Shown: positions 52,373 to 62,398 of the stretch, one piece after another
How positions within the stretch are numbered: position 1 is the stretch's first letter
How the letters are laid out: each line of letters begins with the position of its first letter
Assembly (NCBI RefSeq): GCF_003390335.1
Contig: NZ_QUOU01000001.1
Location: 4,650,001-4,714,000 of the forward strand
Direction of reading: 5' to 3'
From: Thalassotalea euphylliae
GTDB lineage: Bacteria; Pseudomonadota; Gammaproteobacteria; Enterobacterales; Alteromonadaceae
Length of the DNA stretch: 64,000 nt
The notes under the pieces: generated by a model
Database searches by the model: none
What the model saw: the letters and a program-made list of their open reading frames with translations, nothing else
Told to the model about the DNA's origin: nothing
Translations under genes and position numbers: made by a program

Positions 52373-53678
52373 CACGACGCCAGAATCGGCAGCTAAGAAT
52401 ACCAAGCCATCAAAGACAAAGCCCGCTAACACAACGTCCCCTAAGGCTGACAAAGCTGAACTTGAATCATCAGCAAAGCTAAGCTCACCAGCGAAAAAAG
52501 CAGCAAATAAAACAGCGAGTACAGCCCCCAAGACGCCGCCAGCAAAACCACCCAAACAAGGCATTTCAAAAGTAGGCGCACTCGCTTTAGTATTATCGGT
52601 GGGGGCAATTGCCGGCCTTGGTGGTGGCTACTTTTGGCTGATGGAGCAACACAAGACATTGCGCGCTGAGGTTCAGCAGTCTCATCAATTACAACTTTCA
52701 GCCACTGAGCAAAACTTACAACAAGCGCTCAATCAACAACAAGCCACACTGACCCGCCAGCAAGAGACCGCGCTAGCGCAAGTGCCGCAATTGGCAGAGC
52801 AAGCATTAAGTCCGGCACTGAGCCCAGTGCAAACCGAGCTGGCACAGCTGCGCACACTAACCCAAAGCCTACAACAAAATAATAGTGCGCCGTGGCAAGT
52901 AAAAGAAGCGGAATACCTTATCCGCGTTGCCAGCCGCTCCTTGTGGTTAGAGCAAGATGCACAACTGGCAATTCGCCTACTGAATGAAGCTGACGACAAA
53001 CTCAAAACCACGAAAAACCCCGAATATCTGCCAGTGCGCAAGCTGATCAGCCAAGATATCGCGGCCTTAAACCTGTTACCCGAATTGGCAACCGATGATG
53101 TGATTTTAACCTTAATGGGGCTGACCGAGCAGATTGATGCACTGCCAATTGCCATGGCACATCTACCAACACCAACTACAGCAGCGCCAGACTTAACCTT
53201 GTCGGAAGATATTGCAGACTGGCGCGAAAACCTCAGTAAAACTTGGCAAAAAATTGCCAGTTATTTCTTCACTGTTAAACGCCGTGCTAGCAACGTGGAG
53301 GCGCTGCTAAGCCCTGAGCAGCAAAATCATCTGCGCCAAAATTTACAACTGAAATTGCAATTAGCGCAGTGGGCGACGAGCCAACACAAAAAAGCCTTAT
53401 ACCAAGAGTCGCTCAATAAAGTGAATGCTTGGGTTAGCGAATACTTCGATATGGAGTCGCTTGCGGTCACTAACTTCCAGCAAACGATAACTGAGCTGCG
53501 CAATCAAGTGGTCAGCCTATCACTGCCGAACAAGCTGGAATCGTACCGCGCCATTAGCCGACTTGCACAAAACCCGGCTGCGACGCCGCTAGCCCCCGTT
53601 GATATCGCCCCTAAACCGTCAGCTGATGCAGAAGCCGCTGACGACAACGAGCAAAAAATCAATGGAGCAACCCTATGA
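52362..53678 (+). CDS. hemX: HemX membrane protein
   Basis: A 438-residue protein of the HemX family. It has a low-complexity N-terminal cytoplasmic region (about 1-70) rich in Lys, Ala, Pro and Thr, one membrane segment (about 72-92, ALALVLSVGAIAGLGGGYFW), then a coiled coil and an extracytoplasmic helical domain containing the family hallmark WQVKEAEYLIRVASRSLWL. The exact function is uncertain; it is always placed between hemD and hemY. It overlaps hemY by four bases (ATGA). Confidence 0.92.
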   Translation: MTDNTTPESAAKNTKPSKTKPANTTSPKADKAELESSAKLSSPAKKAANKTASTAPKTPPAKPPKQGISKVGALALVLSVGAIAGLGGGYFWLMEQHKTLRAEVQQSHQLQLSATEQNLQQALNQQQATLTRQQETALAQVPQLAEQALSPALSPVQTELAQLRTLTQSLQQNNSAPWQVKEAEYLIRVASRSLWLEQDAQLAIRLLNEADDKLKTTKNPEYLPVRKLISQDIAALNLLPELATDDVILTLMGLTEQIDALPIAMAHLPTPTTAAPDLTLSEDIADWRENLSKTWQKIASYFFTVKRRASNVEALLSPEQQNHLRQNLQLKLQLAQWATSQHKKALYQESLNKVNAWVSEYFDMESLAVTNFQQTITELRNQVVSLSLPNKLESYRAISRLAQNPAATPLAPVDIAPKPSADAEAADDNEQKINGATL

Positions 53679-54853
53679 TCAAATTGATTGTTATTGCACT
53701 ACTGGTGCTTGTTGCCATCGCGCTCAGCCCAATGCTGATTGGCGAAAAGGGCTACATACTCATTGCCATGGGTGATTTAACTATAGAATCAACCGTCGTT
53801 ACCGCCGTTTTTGCATTAGTCGTACTTTTTATTACCTTGATGTTTTTACTGAAAGTACTGCGCGGTGGTATCAAGGTTGGCACAGGTACTTGGCACAAGC
53901 TTGCCTTTGCCAGCAAACGCCGCAGTGAACGCGATTATCGAAAGGGCATTGCCGCTTATCTATTGGGCCATCACGAAGAGGCGGAAAAGTTACTCGCTAG
54001 CAGCGCAGATAAAAGCCAGTCGCCAATGACCGCCTATTTAGTGGCGGCTAAAGCCGCTCACGAGCAAAGCAACGAAGTAAATACCGAGCGCTATTTGCAA
54101 CTTGCTGACCACCAAGGGCAAAGCGTGAAAGAGCATGGCATTGAAAGCATCTTAGTACAGCTCGATATTTTGATGGCGCAGCAACAGTGGCAAAAAGCGC
54201 GCGAATTACTCGATACTTATCACACTCATATTGGTCATGATCACCGCATACTTGCCCACGAAATTAACTTGAGTATCGCTGAACAGCGTTTTGAGCATGC
54301 CATTACATTTATCGCAAAAGCTAAAAAGCAAAAAGCGATTACCAGTACACAAGTCGGAAAATGGCAACACCAAGCTTATTTCGGTCAGTTTGAACAGCTA
54401 GTGTATGAAAAAAGTGCACAAGCACTGGTTGATTATTGGCAAAGTCTAGGGCGCAAACTGAAACAAGACAACGATATTGTCTCTGCCTATTGCCAAGTCC
54501 TTGCTAAGCATCAGCTTGCTGAGCCATTAAACCAGTTACTACTGCCTGTGGTAAAAAAAGGGCAGAACACTGTGCTTATTAACCAAATTAAAACACTGGC
54601 CTTGGCGCAGCCAACTGAACTCATCAAAGCGACCCAGCAACACTTGCAAAAAGACCAACACAACCACTTCTGGTTAAGTTGTTTGGGTCACTTCGCGCTG
54701 AGTGATCAGCAGTGGCCCCTTGCCGAGCGCGCGTTTAACAGCATTGCCGCAGGCCAAACGCCAATGAGTCATATTGATGCGAAAGGATTTGCCCGCGCAC
54801 TCAGCCAACAAGGAAAACATCAACAAGCAGCTGAGCTATTAATAAGCTTGTAA
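53675..54853 (+). CDS. hemY: HemY, haem-operon membrane/TPR protein
   Basis: A 392-residue inner-membrane protein with two N-terminal membrane segments (about 2-20 and 40-62) and a TPR-like helical domain. GDLTIESTVVTAVFALVVLF and the RSERDYRKGIAAYLLGHHEEAEKLL segment are typical of HemY. It is unrelated to Bacillus HemY (protoporphyrinogen oxidase). It ends the haem operon; a GGDEF gene follows after only 4 bp. Confidence 0.92.
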   Translation: MIKLIVIALLVLVAIALSPMLIGEKGYILIAMGDLTIESTVVTAVFALVVLFITLMFLLKVLRGGIKVGTGTWHKLAFASKRRSERDYRKGIAAYLLGHHEEAEKLLASSADKSQSPMTAYLVAAKAAHEQSNEVNTERYLQLADHQGQSVKEHGIESILVQLDILMAQQQWQKARELLDTYHTHIGHDHRILAHEINLSIAEQRFEHAITFIAKAKKQKAITSTQVGKWQHQAYFGQFEQLVYEKSAQALVDYWQSLGRKLKQDNDIVSAYCQVLAKHQLAEPLNQLLLPVVKKGQNTVLINQIKTLALAQPTELIKATQQHLQKDQHNHFWLSCLGHFALSDQQWPLAERAFNSIAAGQTPMSHIDAKGFARALSQQGKHQQAAELLISL

Positions 54854-54857
54854 CCGA

Positions 54858-57044
54858 ATGACAGCAGTACCTAATACTTCGACGCAAGAATACACCACGG
54901 AGCGCTCATTTCAGCCAATATGGGTAGCCCTGCTGCTCGGTGTATTGGGTGCTACTCTCAACACTTTCACCTTCCCTTTTCTACCGGAAGTCGAATTAAT
55001 CTTAGGCAATGCAATGGTGATCATTGCAGCCATGTGTCTAAAGCCGCAATGGGCATTGCTAACGGCTTTGATGACAGCCACTCCCTTGTATTTTACATGG
55101 GGGCATCCCTTTGCTTTCTTAACCTTTGGCTTGGAAGCGCTAACCATAGCCTACTTGCGCGGTAGGGGTGTCTACGTATTATTCGCCGACATTGCTTACT
55201 GGTGTGTTATTGGTATGCCACTAACGGGGTTAATTGTTTGGCTAGGCGTCGATCAAGGGACTGTTTACTGGCTGTTCATTGCACTAAAACAAGGCTTTAA
55301 TGCCATTATCTACGGCACCATTGGCTGTTTAATTGCGTTCTTGTTAAGCGATCGCTTGAACGCCAGCTGGTCACAACAGCCGCCATTGAAACGCAAATTA
55401 AAGCATCAATTGAACTACGCGATTGTACTGATGACGACGATGGCCCTCACGTCAACGACCTTGTTTATCAGTCGCGATTTGATCGTCAAAGCACAAAATA
55501 TTATTGAAACAACGCTTGAAGATCGCTCGGAAAAATTTGCTGAAATGATCGACATTTCACTCAAGAACCAGAAAAGTGCTATCGCACTTGCCGCTCAGTG
55601 GCTTAGCGCTGTGCCAGCGAGTCAATGGCAAACGTCTCTTGAGCAAGTCCATCAAAGCTACAGCGGCTTTATTACCATGTTGATTACCAACAGTAACGCC
55701 GATGTTATTCATGCTAGCCCGCAGCACTTATTGTCACTTAGCGGTGATATGAACGTTGCCGATCGCGATTATTTTCAACAAGCAATGCTCACCCAGTCAC
55801 TTTATATGTCACCAGTGTTCAAAGGCAGAGGATTTGGCACAGACACTATTGTTGCTATCAGTACACCTATTTTCGATGTGAGACAGCCCACTAATGCCCT
55901 TGGTATCGTCGAAGGTTCGGTTGATTTAAGCTTTATTGGCCGACTGACCCAAGCTAAGCTTGGCGCTGAGACACTCAAGGTCGTGGTCACTGATCAACAC
56001 GACAATATCATTTATGCACACCCCTCTCTTAACTTAGAGCCACTGTATTTGTTTGACGTGCAACGGGTGGTGGACTCATCAATTCAAGATCGTTTAATTG
56101 TTGAAACCCTGCCAAACAAACAGTTTGCCTATGCACAAAGCACCGCGAGCAGTGGCTGGAAAGTCTATACCCTAGTTGACTACCAACTGACGATACGTGA
56201 GATAGAGCGAGAGTACTTAGTGATATTTTTCAGCTTAATGCTGACCTTGTTGCTGACCAGCTTAATTGCACATCGCTTTGGTAGCCGTATCACGCGACCA
56301 TTGCGCTTTATCATGAAGCAAGTAAACAAGTACGACAATAAAGCGATCACAGAATTTACGCCCCTTTATCAAGTGGCGGCGATTGAAATTGAGCAGCTTT
56401 ACGAGGAATTAAAGTCGAATAAGCGCTCGGTCAAAGAGCACCAACAACAGCTCGAAATTAAAGTGCAAGAACGCACGCAAGAGCTTAATCAAGCCAACCA
56501 GCAACTCAAAGCACAAGCGCGTATTGATGGTTTAACCAAAGTATATAACCGCCATTATCTCGATAGCCACTTTGAGCTAATGCAAAAAGCCGCACAACGC
56601 AGCGATGCTAATATGGCAGTCGTAATGCTCGACTTAGATCACTTTAAACGCCTCAATGACACTTATGGTCATTTAACTGGTGACAAAGTGCTGGTGGCGG
56701 TTGCGGCACTGATCAGGCAAGCCTTTAGCCGTGAAACAGACATAGTTGCGCGCTTTGGTGGTGAAGAGTTTGTGATTGTCGCCCCTTATATCTCACCAGT
56801 GGCACTTACCGATAAATTGGAAGCACTGCGATGCAGTATTGCCGCACTAGCAGTAACCGATGCCAGCGGGAATACCATTAACACAAGTTCCAGTTTTGGT
56901 GCCGTTATCGCGCAAGCAAAATTTGCCGTCAATATCGTCGATTGGGTGAAGGTGGCGGATGCTTGTTTGTATCAAGCCAAAGATAATGGCAGAAACCGTG
57001 TTGTTATTCGAGACCGAACAGTGGCTGACGATACCAGCAGTTAG
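54858..57044 (+). CDS. Membrane diguanylate cyclase with MASE-like and Cache domains
   Basis: A 728-residue protein. An N-terminal group of about five membrane segments (about 18-170; MASE1-like), a seventh helix near 190-210, a periplasmic dCache-like domain (about 210-430; YSGFITMLITNSNADVIHAS, DRDYFQQAM), another membrane segment (about 447-468), a linker with a coiled coil (KEHQQQLEIKVQERTQELNQ), and a C-terminal GGDEF domain (about 560-720) with ARFGGEEFVIVAP. RETD five residues before GGEEF is a complete RxxD inhibitory site, so the cyclase should be feedback-controlled. It is 4 bp from hemY and may share its transcript. Confidence 0.91.
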   Translation: MTAVPNTSTQEYTTERSFQPIWVALLLGVLGATLNTFTFPFLPEVELILGNAMVIIAAMCLKPQWALLTALMTATPLYFTWGHPFAFLTFGLEALTIAYLRGRGVYVLFADIAYWCVIGMPLTGLIVWLGVDQGTVYWLFIALKQGFNAIIYGTIGCLIAFLLSDRLNASWSQQPPLKRKLKHQLNYAIVLMTTMALTSTTLFISRDLIVKAQNIIETTLEDRSEKFAEMIDISLKNQKSAIALAAQWLSAVPASQWQTSLEQVHQSYSGFITMLITNSNADVIHASPQHLLSLSGDMNVADRDYFQQAMLTQSLYMSPVFKGRGFGTDTIVAISTPIFDVRQPTNALGIVEGSVDLSFIGRLTQAKLGAETLKVVVTDQHDNIIYAHPSLNLEPLYLFDVQRVVDSSIQDRLIVETLPNKQFAYAQSTASSGWKVYTLVDYQLTIREIEREYLVIFFSLMLTLLLTSLIAHRFGSRITRPLRFIMKQVNKYDNKAITEFTPLYQVAAIEIEQLYEELKSNKRSVKEHQQQLEIKVQERTQELNQANQQLKAQARIDGLTKVYNRHYLDSHFELMQKAAQRSDANMAVVMLDLDHFKRLNDTYGHLTGDKVLVAVAALIRQAFSRETDIVARFGGEEFVIVAPYISPVALTDKLEALRCSIAALAVTDASGNTINTSSSFGAVIAQAKFAVNIVDWVKVADACLYQAKDNGRNRVVIRDRTVADDTSS

Positions 57045-57081
57045 CAGACTTTTCGCGGGCTGTTGAAAAGCGATTAGAAGA

Positions 57082-57111
57082 CAGTTGGCGAAGCACTAGC
57101 GTCGCCAACTG
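57082..57111. other. Strong hairpin after the GGDEF gene
   Basis: CAGTTGGCGA (57082-57091) pairs perfectly with TCGCCAACTG (57102-57111), a 10-bp stem with a 10-base loop. No T-run follows on either strand. A second, weaker pair (CTTTAGC 57140-57146 with GCTAAAG 57167-57173) lies downstream, between convergent genes. They may terminate or protect the 3' ends. Confidence 0.55.
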
Positions 57112-57210
57112 AACATCAAAGCACTTTGGTTAATAAAGCCTTTAGCTCAGACATAGCAAGCCTTGGGCTAAAGAGACAAAATACCTTGTGCGCTTACAGA
57201 CGCTGTGCAT

Positions 57211-57906
57211 TTAGATAAACGCAAAAGCGTCGGCATACATATGGTCGATATTTGCGCCGTGCTCAACAAAATCGGTGCGCACAATGCCCACCATATCAAA
57301 GCGACCCGCGAGGTAGATATCATAAGCTTCAAGGCTGGTGATATCGCTCATTACCGCTTGATGTACTAAGCCAGATTTCCCCTGCCAAGAAGCTTCCGCT
57401 TGTTCAATCACTGGCACAAAACGGGCATTGGGTAACGACTCAACAATCGCTTTGGTTTGCTCTAACTCATAGCAGGCATCGAGTGTTCGCAGCCCCCAGT
57501 AAACCACAAGTGAACGATCGCTCGCTTGCTCAGCTAAATGCTCAAACATAGATTTGATGTAAGAGAAGCCCGTGCCGCCCGCCATCAATAATAACGGGCG
57601 ATCACTTTCTTCACGCAAGTAAGCGTTACCCATCGGCGCCTCTATCGCAATGGTGTCGCTATTTTTTAACTTGTCGATAACTTGCATCGCATAGCTGTCT
57701 TCACCAAATGCGCCAATTTGCAATTCAATTAATGGCTGGTGTGGCGCGCTGGCAATGGAAAACGCGCGTTTGTCGTCTTCTGCCATCACGAGGTTTAAGT
57801 ACTGACCAGGTTTAAATTCAACTGGCTGACTAGGTGCCAACAGCACTTTATAAACATACGGGGTTAAGTTAACGATTTGTTCAATTCGACACTCAATGGT
57901 ATTCAT
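57211..57906 (-). CDS. fre: NAD(P)H-flavin reductase Fre
   Basis: A 231-residue ferredoxin-reductase-family protein that uses NAD(P)H to reduce free flavins. Flavin-binding RxxS motif in KRAFSIASAP, the NAD-binding GGTGFSYIKSM, and the C-terminal YADAFAFI are all characteristic. It lies 23 bp downstream of ubiD on the same strand, as in E. coli, and may supply reduced flavin for the prenyl-FMN cofactor of UbiD, though that link is inference. Confidence 0.95.
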   Translation of the reverse strand: MNTIECRIEQIVNLTPYVYKVLLAPSQPVEFKPGQYLNLVMAEDDKRAFSIASAPHQPLIELQIGAFGEDSYAMQVIDKLKNSDTIAIEAPMGNAYLREESDRPLLLMAGGTGFSYIKSMFEHLAEQASDRSLVVYWGLRTLDACYELEQTKAIVESLPNARFVPVIEQAEASWQGKSGLVHQAVMSDITSLEAYDIYLAGRFDMVGIVRTDFVEHGANIDHMYADAFAFI

Positions 57907-57929
57907 CTACAATCTTTCTCTTATGTCAT

Positions 57930-59411
57930 TTATTTGGAGGCTTTCGGGACTATCGCCAATTCTTGCCATATTTCATCGACTTGTTGCTTCACGGCGTCAT
58001 CCATCACAATTGGCTCGCCCCATTCGCGGTCAGTTTCTCCTGGCCACTTATTGGTCGCATCCATCCCCATTTTTGAACCTAGGCCAGAAACTGGCGAAGC
58101 AAAATCTAAATAGTCGATCGGCGTGTTATCCACCAACAGGGTATCACGACTTGGATCCATACGCGTAGTAATCGCCCAAATAACATCTTCCCAATCACGC
58201 GCATTGATGTCGTCATCACAAACAATCACGAACTTGGTATACATAAATTGGCGCAGAAACGACCAAACGCCCATCATCACCCGCTTTGCATGCCCAGGGT
58301 ACTGCTTTTTCATGGTGACGACCGCTAGGCGATACGAACACCCTTCGGGTGGTAAATAAAAATCGACAATTTCGGGGAATTGTTTGCGCAGAATCGGCAC
58401 AAACACTTCGTTGAGTGCAACTCCAAGAATGGCGGGTTCATCGGGCGGACGGCCAGTGTAGGTACTGTGATAAATCGGATTTTCACGCATGGTCACGTGT
58501 GTCACAGTAAACACGGGGAATTCATCTACTTCATTGTAGTATCCCGTGTGATCACCGTAAGGGCCTTCAGGTGCGGTTTCATCAGGCGCGATATAACCCT
58601 CAAGCACGATTTCAGCGGTTGCTGGCACTTGCAGGTCATTACTAATACTTTTCACCACTTGTGTTTTGCTGCCGCGTAACAAGCCCGCAAAAGCATACTC
58701 AGATAAGGTATCAGGAACGGGTGTTACAGCCCCTAATATAGTCGCGGGATCGGCGCCAAGCGCGACAGAAACGGGGTAATTTTCGCCAGGGTTCGCTTTC
58801 TTAAACTCTTGAAAGTCAATGGCACCACCTCGATGTGACAACCAACGCATAATCAACTTGTTCTTGCCTAATAGCTGTTGGCGATAGATGCCAAGGTTCT
58901 GGCGCTCTTTATGAGGGCCGCGCGTAATGGTTAGCCCCCAAGTAATGAGCGGGGCCGCGTCGCCCGGCCAGCAGTGCTGAATAGGTAACTTAGTGAGATC
59001 AACTGCGTCGCCCGACATGACAACTTGCTGGCACTCTGCTTTTTTCACGACCTTGGTCGGCATATTGAGCACTTGCTTGTACAACGGCAGTTTATCAAGT
59101 GCGTCTTTAAAACCTTTTGGTGGCTCAGGCTCTTTTAATGTTGCCAACAATTGGCCAACATCGCGCAGCGCGCTGACGTTTTCTTGTCCCATCGCCAATG
59201 CCACCCGCTCAGGCGTGCCAAATAAGTTCGTCAATACGGGCATATCAAAACCAATGGGGTTTTCGAACAACAAGGCAGGGCCTTTCGCTCGCAAGGTTCG
59301 ATCGCTGATTTCAGTCATCACCAACTCAGTAGAAATTGGCTGCTTGATGCGTTTGAGCTGACCAATTTTTTCCAGCTGCTTAATAAAGTCGCGTAAATCG
59401 CTGTATTTCAT
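57930..59411 (-). CDS. ubiD: 4-hydroxy-3-polyprenylbenzoate decarboxylase UbiD
   Basis: A 493-residue prenylated-FMN-dependent decarboxylase of ubiquinone synthesis. MKYSDLRDFIKQLEKIGQL at the start, PYGDHTGYYNEVDEFPVFTV and GRPPDEPAILGVALNEVF are signatures; the cofactor-binding Arg and catalytic Glu lie in LRGSKTQVVKS and ETAPEGPYGDH. Length matches E. coli UbiD (497). The partner ubiX is not in the window. Confidence 0.96.
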   Translation of the reverse strand: MKYSDLRDFIKQLEKIGQLKRIKQPISTELVMTEISDRTLRAKGPALLFENPIGFDMPVLTNLFGTPERVALAMGQENVSALRDVGQLLATLKEPEPPKGFKDALDKLPLYKQVLNMPTKVVKKAECQQVVMSGDAVDLTKLPIQHCWPGDAAPLITWGLTITRGPHKERQNLGIYRQQLLGKNKLIMRWLSHRGGAIDFQEFKKANPGENYPVSVALGADPATILGAVTPVPDTLSEYAFAGLLRGSKTQVVKSISNDLQVPATAEIVLEGYIAPDETAPEGPYGDHTGYYNEVDEFPVFTVTHVTMRENPIYHSTYTGRPPDEPAILGVALNEVFVPILRKQFPEIVDFYLPPEGCSYRLAVVTMKKQYPGHAKRVMMGVWSFLRQFMYTKFVIVCDDDINARDWEDVIWAITTRMDPSRDTLLVDNTPIDYLDFASPVSGLGSKMGMDATNKWPGETDREWGEPIVMDDAVKQQVDEIWQELAIVPKASK

Positions 59412-59594
59412 ATTAAATATTGCTCAAAAATAGTGCTGATATTATAACCTGCAAGGCAAGTACTCGCCATGACTAGATAACAAATGCCGAGATGGCAAAT
59501 GGCTAGTAGGGAATTGTTTAAGCGGTAAATAGCTAAACACTGCTAACCTTATACCTATTGGTACAAACAGCCTACTACGAAACTAAGGCACACT

Positions 59595-60086
59595 ATGACC
59601 AGAAAAATATTCGCCTTTTTAGTCAGTTTGTCCGCGCACTCAGCCATGGCTTGTGACGACAACGCCTACCGCCAATTTGATTTTTGGCTCGGTGAGTAGC
59701 AGGTGACTAACAGTGCAAACAAGCAAGTCAGTCACAGCAAAATTTCTTTGATTAACGGTGGCTGCGGTATTTTGGAAGAATACCAATCCCCAACAGGTTT
59801 TGAGGGAAAGAGCCTCAATATCTATGAGCGACAAACACAGCAGTGGCATCAAACTTGGATAGATAGCAGCGGGGCTTTACTGCAATTAAACGGCCGTTTT
59901 AGTGATGGTGTGATGACCTTGACTGGTAATGGAATAAACCAAGGGGGCAAAGCCACTATTAATAAGGTGAGTTGGCGGCTGCTTGACGATGGGCGTGTCA
60001 ATCAGCGCTGGCAAGCTAGCCAAGATAAAGGAGACACTTGGCAATTGATCTTTGACGGCTACTATCAAAAAATTAAGGTTCAATAG
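59595..60086 (+). pseudogene. Secreted hypothetical protein gene with an in-frame TAG
   Basis: ATG 59595 starts a signal peptide (MTRKIFAFLVSLSAHSAMA) and then CDDNAYRQFDFWLGE, where TAG (59697-59699) interrupts the frame at codon 35. Directly after it the same frame continues QVTNSANKQVSHSKISLING and runs 128 more codons to 60086. Related secreted proteins have FDFWLGEWQV at this place, so the TAG most likely replaced a Trp TGG by one base change. A GTG at 59703 could restart translation but without a signal peptide. No function is known to me. The 3' end overlaps the convergent binding-protein gene by 14 bp. The gap before it (59412-59594) shows nothing else. Confidence 0.75.
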
Positions 60087-60801
60087 ACTTAGCGGCGAGG
60101 TGTAATCGCTCTATCAAGTGTTTCTCTGTGGTTTTACTTGCCGCTAACCACAGGGTTTTAGTGGGTAAATCTATCGGTAAGACTGGCACAAAGCGATGGC
60201 AGTCATGTCTGACAATACGACAAGAAGCCATAAAATCGCGGCTACTGGCGGGAATGACGTCAATGCGACGGTTGATCAGTTTATCAAAGTTCTGCTCTGC
60301 ATAAGGGACCGCTTGTACTTGGGTAAAGCCTTGCGATCGTAAATGCTGATCTAGCATACTATTGATCACCGTGCCGATGCGCATAGACTTTACTGTGTCT
60401 TCGTCAATCGTCTGCTCCTGCAGGATGGTTGCCGTACTGTAAAACTGATAGTCAAGCCTGACAACGGGCGTTACCCATAGGTAATCTTGCTCTCGCTGTG
60501 GTATTCGTGCTAAGCCAACAATCAAGGTATTGGGTTTGTTTTTGGCCATCACGACGGCGCGCGGCCAAGGGATAAGCGTAAACTGGTATTCCTCTATATC
60601 AGCTTTTGCCAACAGTTTGATGACCTGCTCTGCGATTGGCCCTAAATAGTTACCACGCTCCATATATTGCATCGGGTAAGCGTCTTCAACTAGCACGTCA
60701 ATACGCTCTGATGTCGCGTTATCAGCCTTTACCGCCCATATCGGCCAGATGATCAGGAGCACAGCAATAAATCTACAGGGCAACACAGTGAAACTATTCA
60801 T
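60073..60801 (-). CDS. Periplasmic solute-binding protein (SBP_bac_3-like)
   Basis: A 242-residue protein with a signal peptide (residues 1-26, ending AVKA) and the type 3 extracellular solute-binding fold: EDAYPMQYMERGNYLGPIAE, then FTLIPWPRAVVMAKNKPNTL and RRIDVIPASSRDFM. Many such stand-alone proteins in marine gammaproteobacteria are not part of an ABC transporter and may act as sensors. No transporter genes are near. It is monocistronic. Confidence 0.82.
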   Translation of the reverse strand: MNSFTVLPCRFIAVLLIIWPIWAVKADNATSERIDVLVEDAYPMQYMERGNYLGPIAEQVIKLLAKADIEEYQFTLIPWPRAVVMAKNKPNTLIVGLARIPQREQDYLWVTPVVRLDYQFYSTATILQEQTIDEDTVKSMRIGTVINSMLDQHLRSQGFTQVQAVPYAEQNFDKLINRRIDVIPASSRDFMASCRIVRHDCHRFVPVLPIDLPTKTLWLAASKTTEKHLIERLHLAAKSIEP

Positions 60802-60871
60802 AGGAACATACTATTGCAAATTGTGCTCACCAATAAACATTCAAAAGAAGCACAAATAAAAGCGCATAAAC

Positions 60872-60898
60872 AAAAACACCGGCTAGGCCGGTGTTTTT
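60872..60898 (-). terminator. Rho-independent terminator after rho
   Basis: CACCGGC (60877-60883) pairs with GCCGGTG (60887-60893) around TAG, extended by A/T pairs, with five A residues on one side and five T residues on the other. It can terminate transcripts from either direction; here it ends rho. Confidence 0.9.
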
Positions 60899-60912
60899 CG
60901 TATCGATTGAAA

Positions 60913-62172
60913 TTACTTACGCTTCATCGAGTCGAAGAATTCATCATTGGTTTTGGTCATCGCCAACTTATCAATCAAGAACTCCATGGCATCAATTTCA
61001 CCCATTTCGTGAACAATCTTACGTAAAATCCACATTTTTTGAAGTTCATCTTGTTTGGTCAGTAACTCTTCGCGGCGGGTACCACTGCGGTTAAAGTGAA
61101 TCGCTGGGAATACGCGTTTTTCAGCAGCTTTACGAGATAGGTGCAGTTCCATGTTACCTGTACCTTTAAATTCTTCGTAAATAACTTCATCCATTTTTGA
61201 CCCGGTATCGACTAGCGCCGTAGCAATAATGGTTAAGCTACCACCTTCTTCGATATTACGTGCGGCACCGAAGAAACGCTTAGGGCGGTGTAAGGCATTC
61301 GCATCAACACCACCAGTAAGGATTTTACCTGACGATGGAATTACCGTGTTGTAGGCACGTGCTAAACGGGTAATTGAATCAAGTAAAATCACCACGTCTT
61401 TCTTGTGCTCAGTTAAACGCTTAGCTTTTTCAATCACCATTTCGGCTACTTGTACGTGACGGCTAGCTGGCTCGTCAAACGTTGAAGCAACCACTTCACC
61501 TTTCACCAGGCGCTGCATTTCCGTGACTTCTTCTGGGCGCTCATCAATCAGTAGAACCATTAGCTCACACTCAGGGTGATTATGAGCAATACTTTGCGCG
61601 ATATTTTGCAGTAAAAGAGTTTTACCCGCTTTTGGCGGTGCCACAATCAAACCGCGCTGACCTTTACCGATTGGCGAGGCTAGGTCTAACACACGTGCCG
61701 TAATATCTTCCGTCGAACCGTTACCACGCTCCATGACCATGCGCGAGTTACAGTGAACTGGCGTTAAGTTTTCGAATAAAATCTTGTTGCGAGAGTTTTC
61801 TGGCTTGTCAAAGTTAACTTCATTAACTTTAAGTAACGCAAAGTAGCGCTCACCATCTTTTGGTGGACGAATCTTACCTTGAATGGTGTCACCCGTGCGC
61901 AAGCTAAAACGGCGAATTTGGCTAGGTGATACATAAATATCATCTGGGCCAGCAAGGTATGAAGAGTCTGCAGAACGCAAGAAGCCAAAACCGTCTTGTA
62001 AAATTTCCAACACACCGCTACCGAAAATATCTTCACCGCTTTTAGCGTGGGCTTTTAAAATCGCGAAAATAATGTCTTGTTTACGGTTACGAGCAAGATT
62101 ATCAAGCTTCATCGACTCGGCTAACGCAACCAATTCGCTGATAGACTTCTGTTTGAGTTCAGTAAGATTCAT
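60913..62172 (-). CDS. rho: Transcription termination factor Rho
   Basis: A 419-residue hexameric RNA helicase. N-terminal helical domain MNLTELKQKSISELVALAES, cold-shock-like RNA-binding domain (GFGFLRSADSSYLAGPDDIY), Walker A RGLIVAPPKAGKTLLLQNIA near residue 180, Walker B DVVILLDSITRLARAYN, and the R-loop region GGSLTIIATALVDTGSKMDE. Length is identical to E. coli Rho. It has its own terminator; trxA lies upstream on the same strand, separated by 226 bp that may contain the Rho leader and promoter. Confidence 0.98.
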   Translation of the reverse strand: MNLTELKQKSISELVALAESMKLDNLARNRKQDIIFAILKAHAKSGEDIFGSGVLEILQDGFGFLRSADSSYLAGPDDIYVSPSQIRRFSLRTGDTIQGKIRPPKDGERYFALLKVNEVNFDKPENSRNKILFENLTPVHCNSRMVMERGNGSTEDITARVLDLASPIGKGQRGLIVAPPKAGKTLLLQNIAQSIAHNHPECELMVLLIDERPEEVTEMQRLVKGEVVASTFDEPASRHVQVAEMVIEKAKRLTEHKKDVVILLDSITRLARAYNTVIPSSGKILTGGVDANALHRPKRFFGAARNIEEGGSLTIIATALVDTGSKMDEVIYEEFKGTGNMELHLSRKAAEKRVFPAIHFNRSGTRREELLTKQDELQKMWILRKIVHEMGEIDAMEFLIDKLAMTKTNDEFFDSMKRK

Positions 62173-62355
62173 AGTAGATGTTCTTAAACAATAAAATGTT
62201 GTTGTGTGTTGCCTGCTGGCAGTGTTAGGACGTAAGAATAGGGTTTAGATATGTGTTATTACAGGGCTAAAGTTAGCATTAAAACGTTGCTAGGTAAAGT
62301 AAGTGCCTTGTTAATTCTTATGATTCAGTGGTTTTTTTGAGCGCGTCTATGCGCA

Positions 62356-62386
62356 GAAAAAGAAAAGCTCAGCATTGGCTGAGCTT
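62356..62386 (-). terminator. Rho-independent terminator after trxA
   Basis: On the minus strand AAGCTCAGC (62386-62378) pairs with GCTGAGCTT (62373-62365) around CAAT, followed by a T-rich run (62364-62356). Confidence 0.9.
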
Positions 62387-62398
62387 GTCGTTTGTCGC

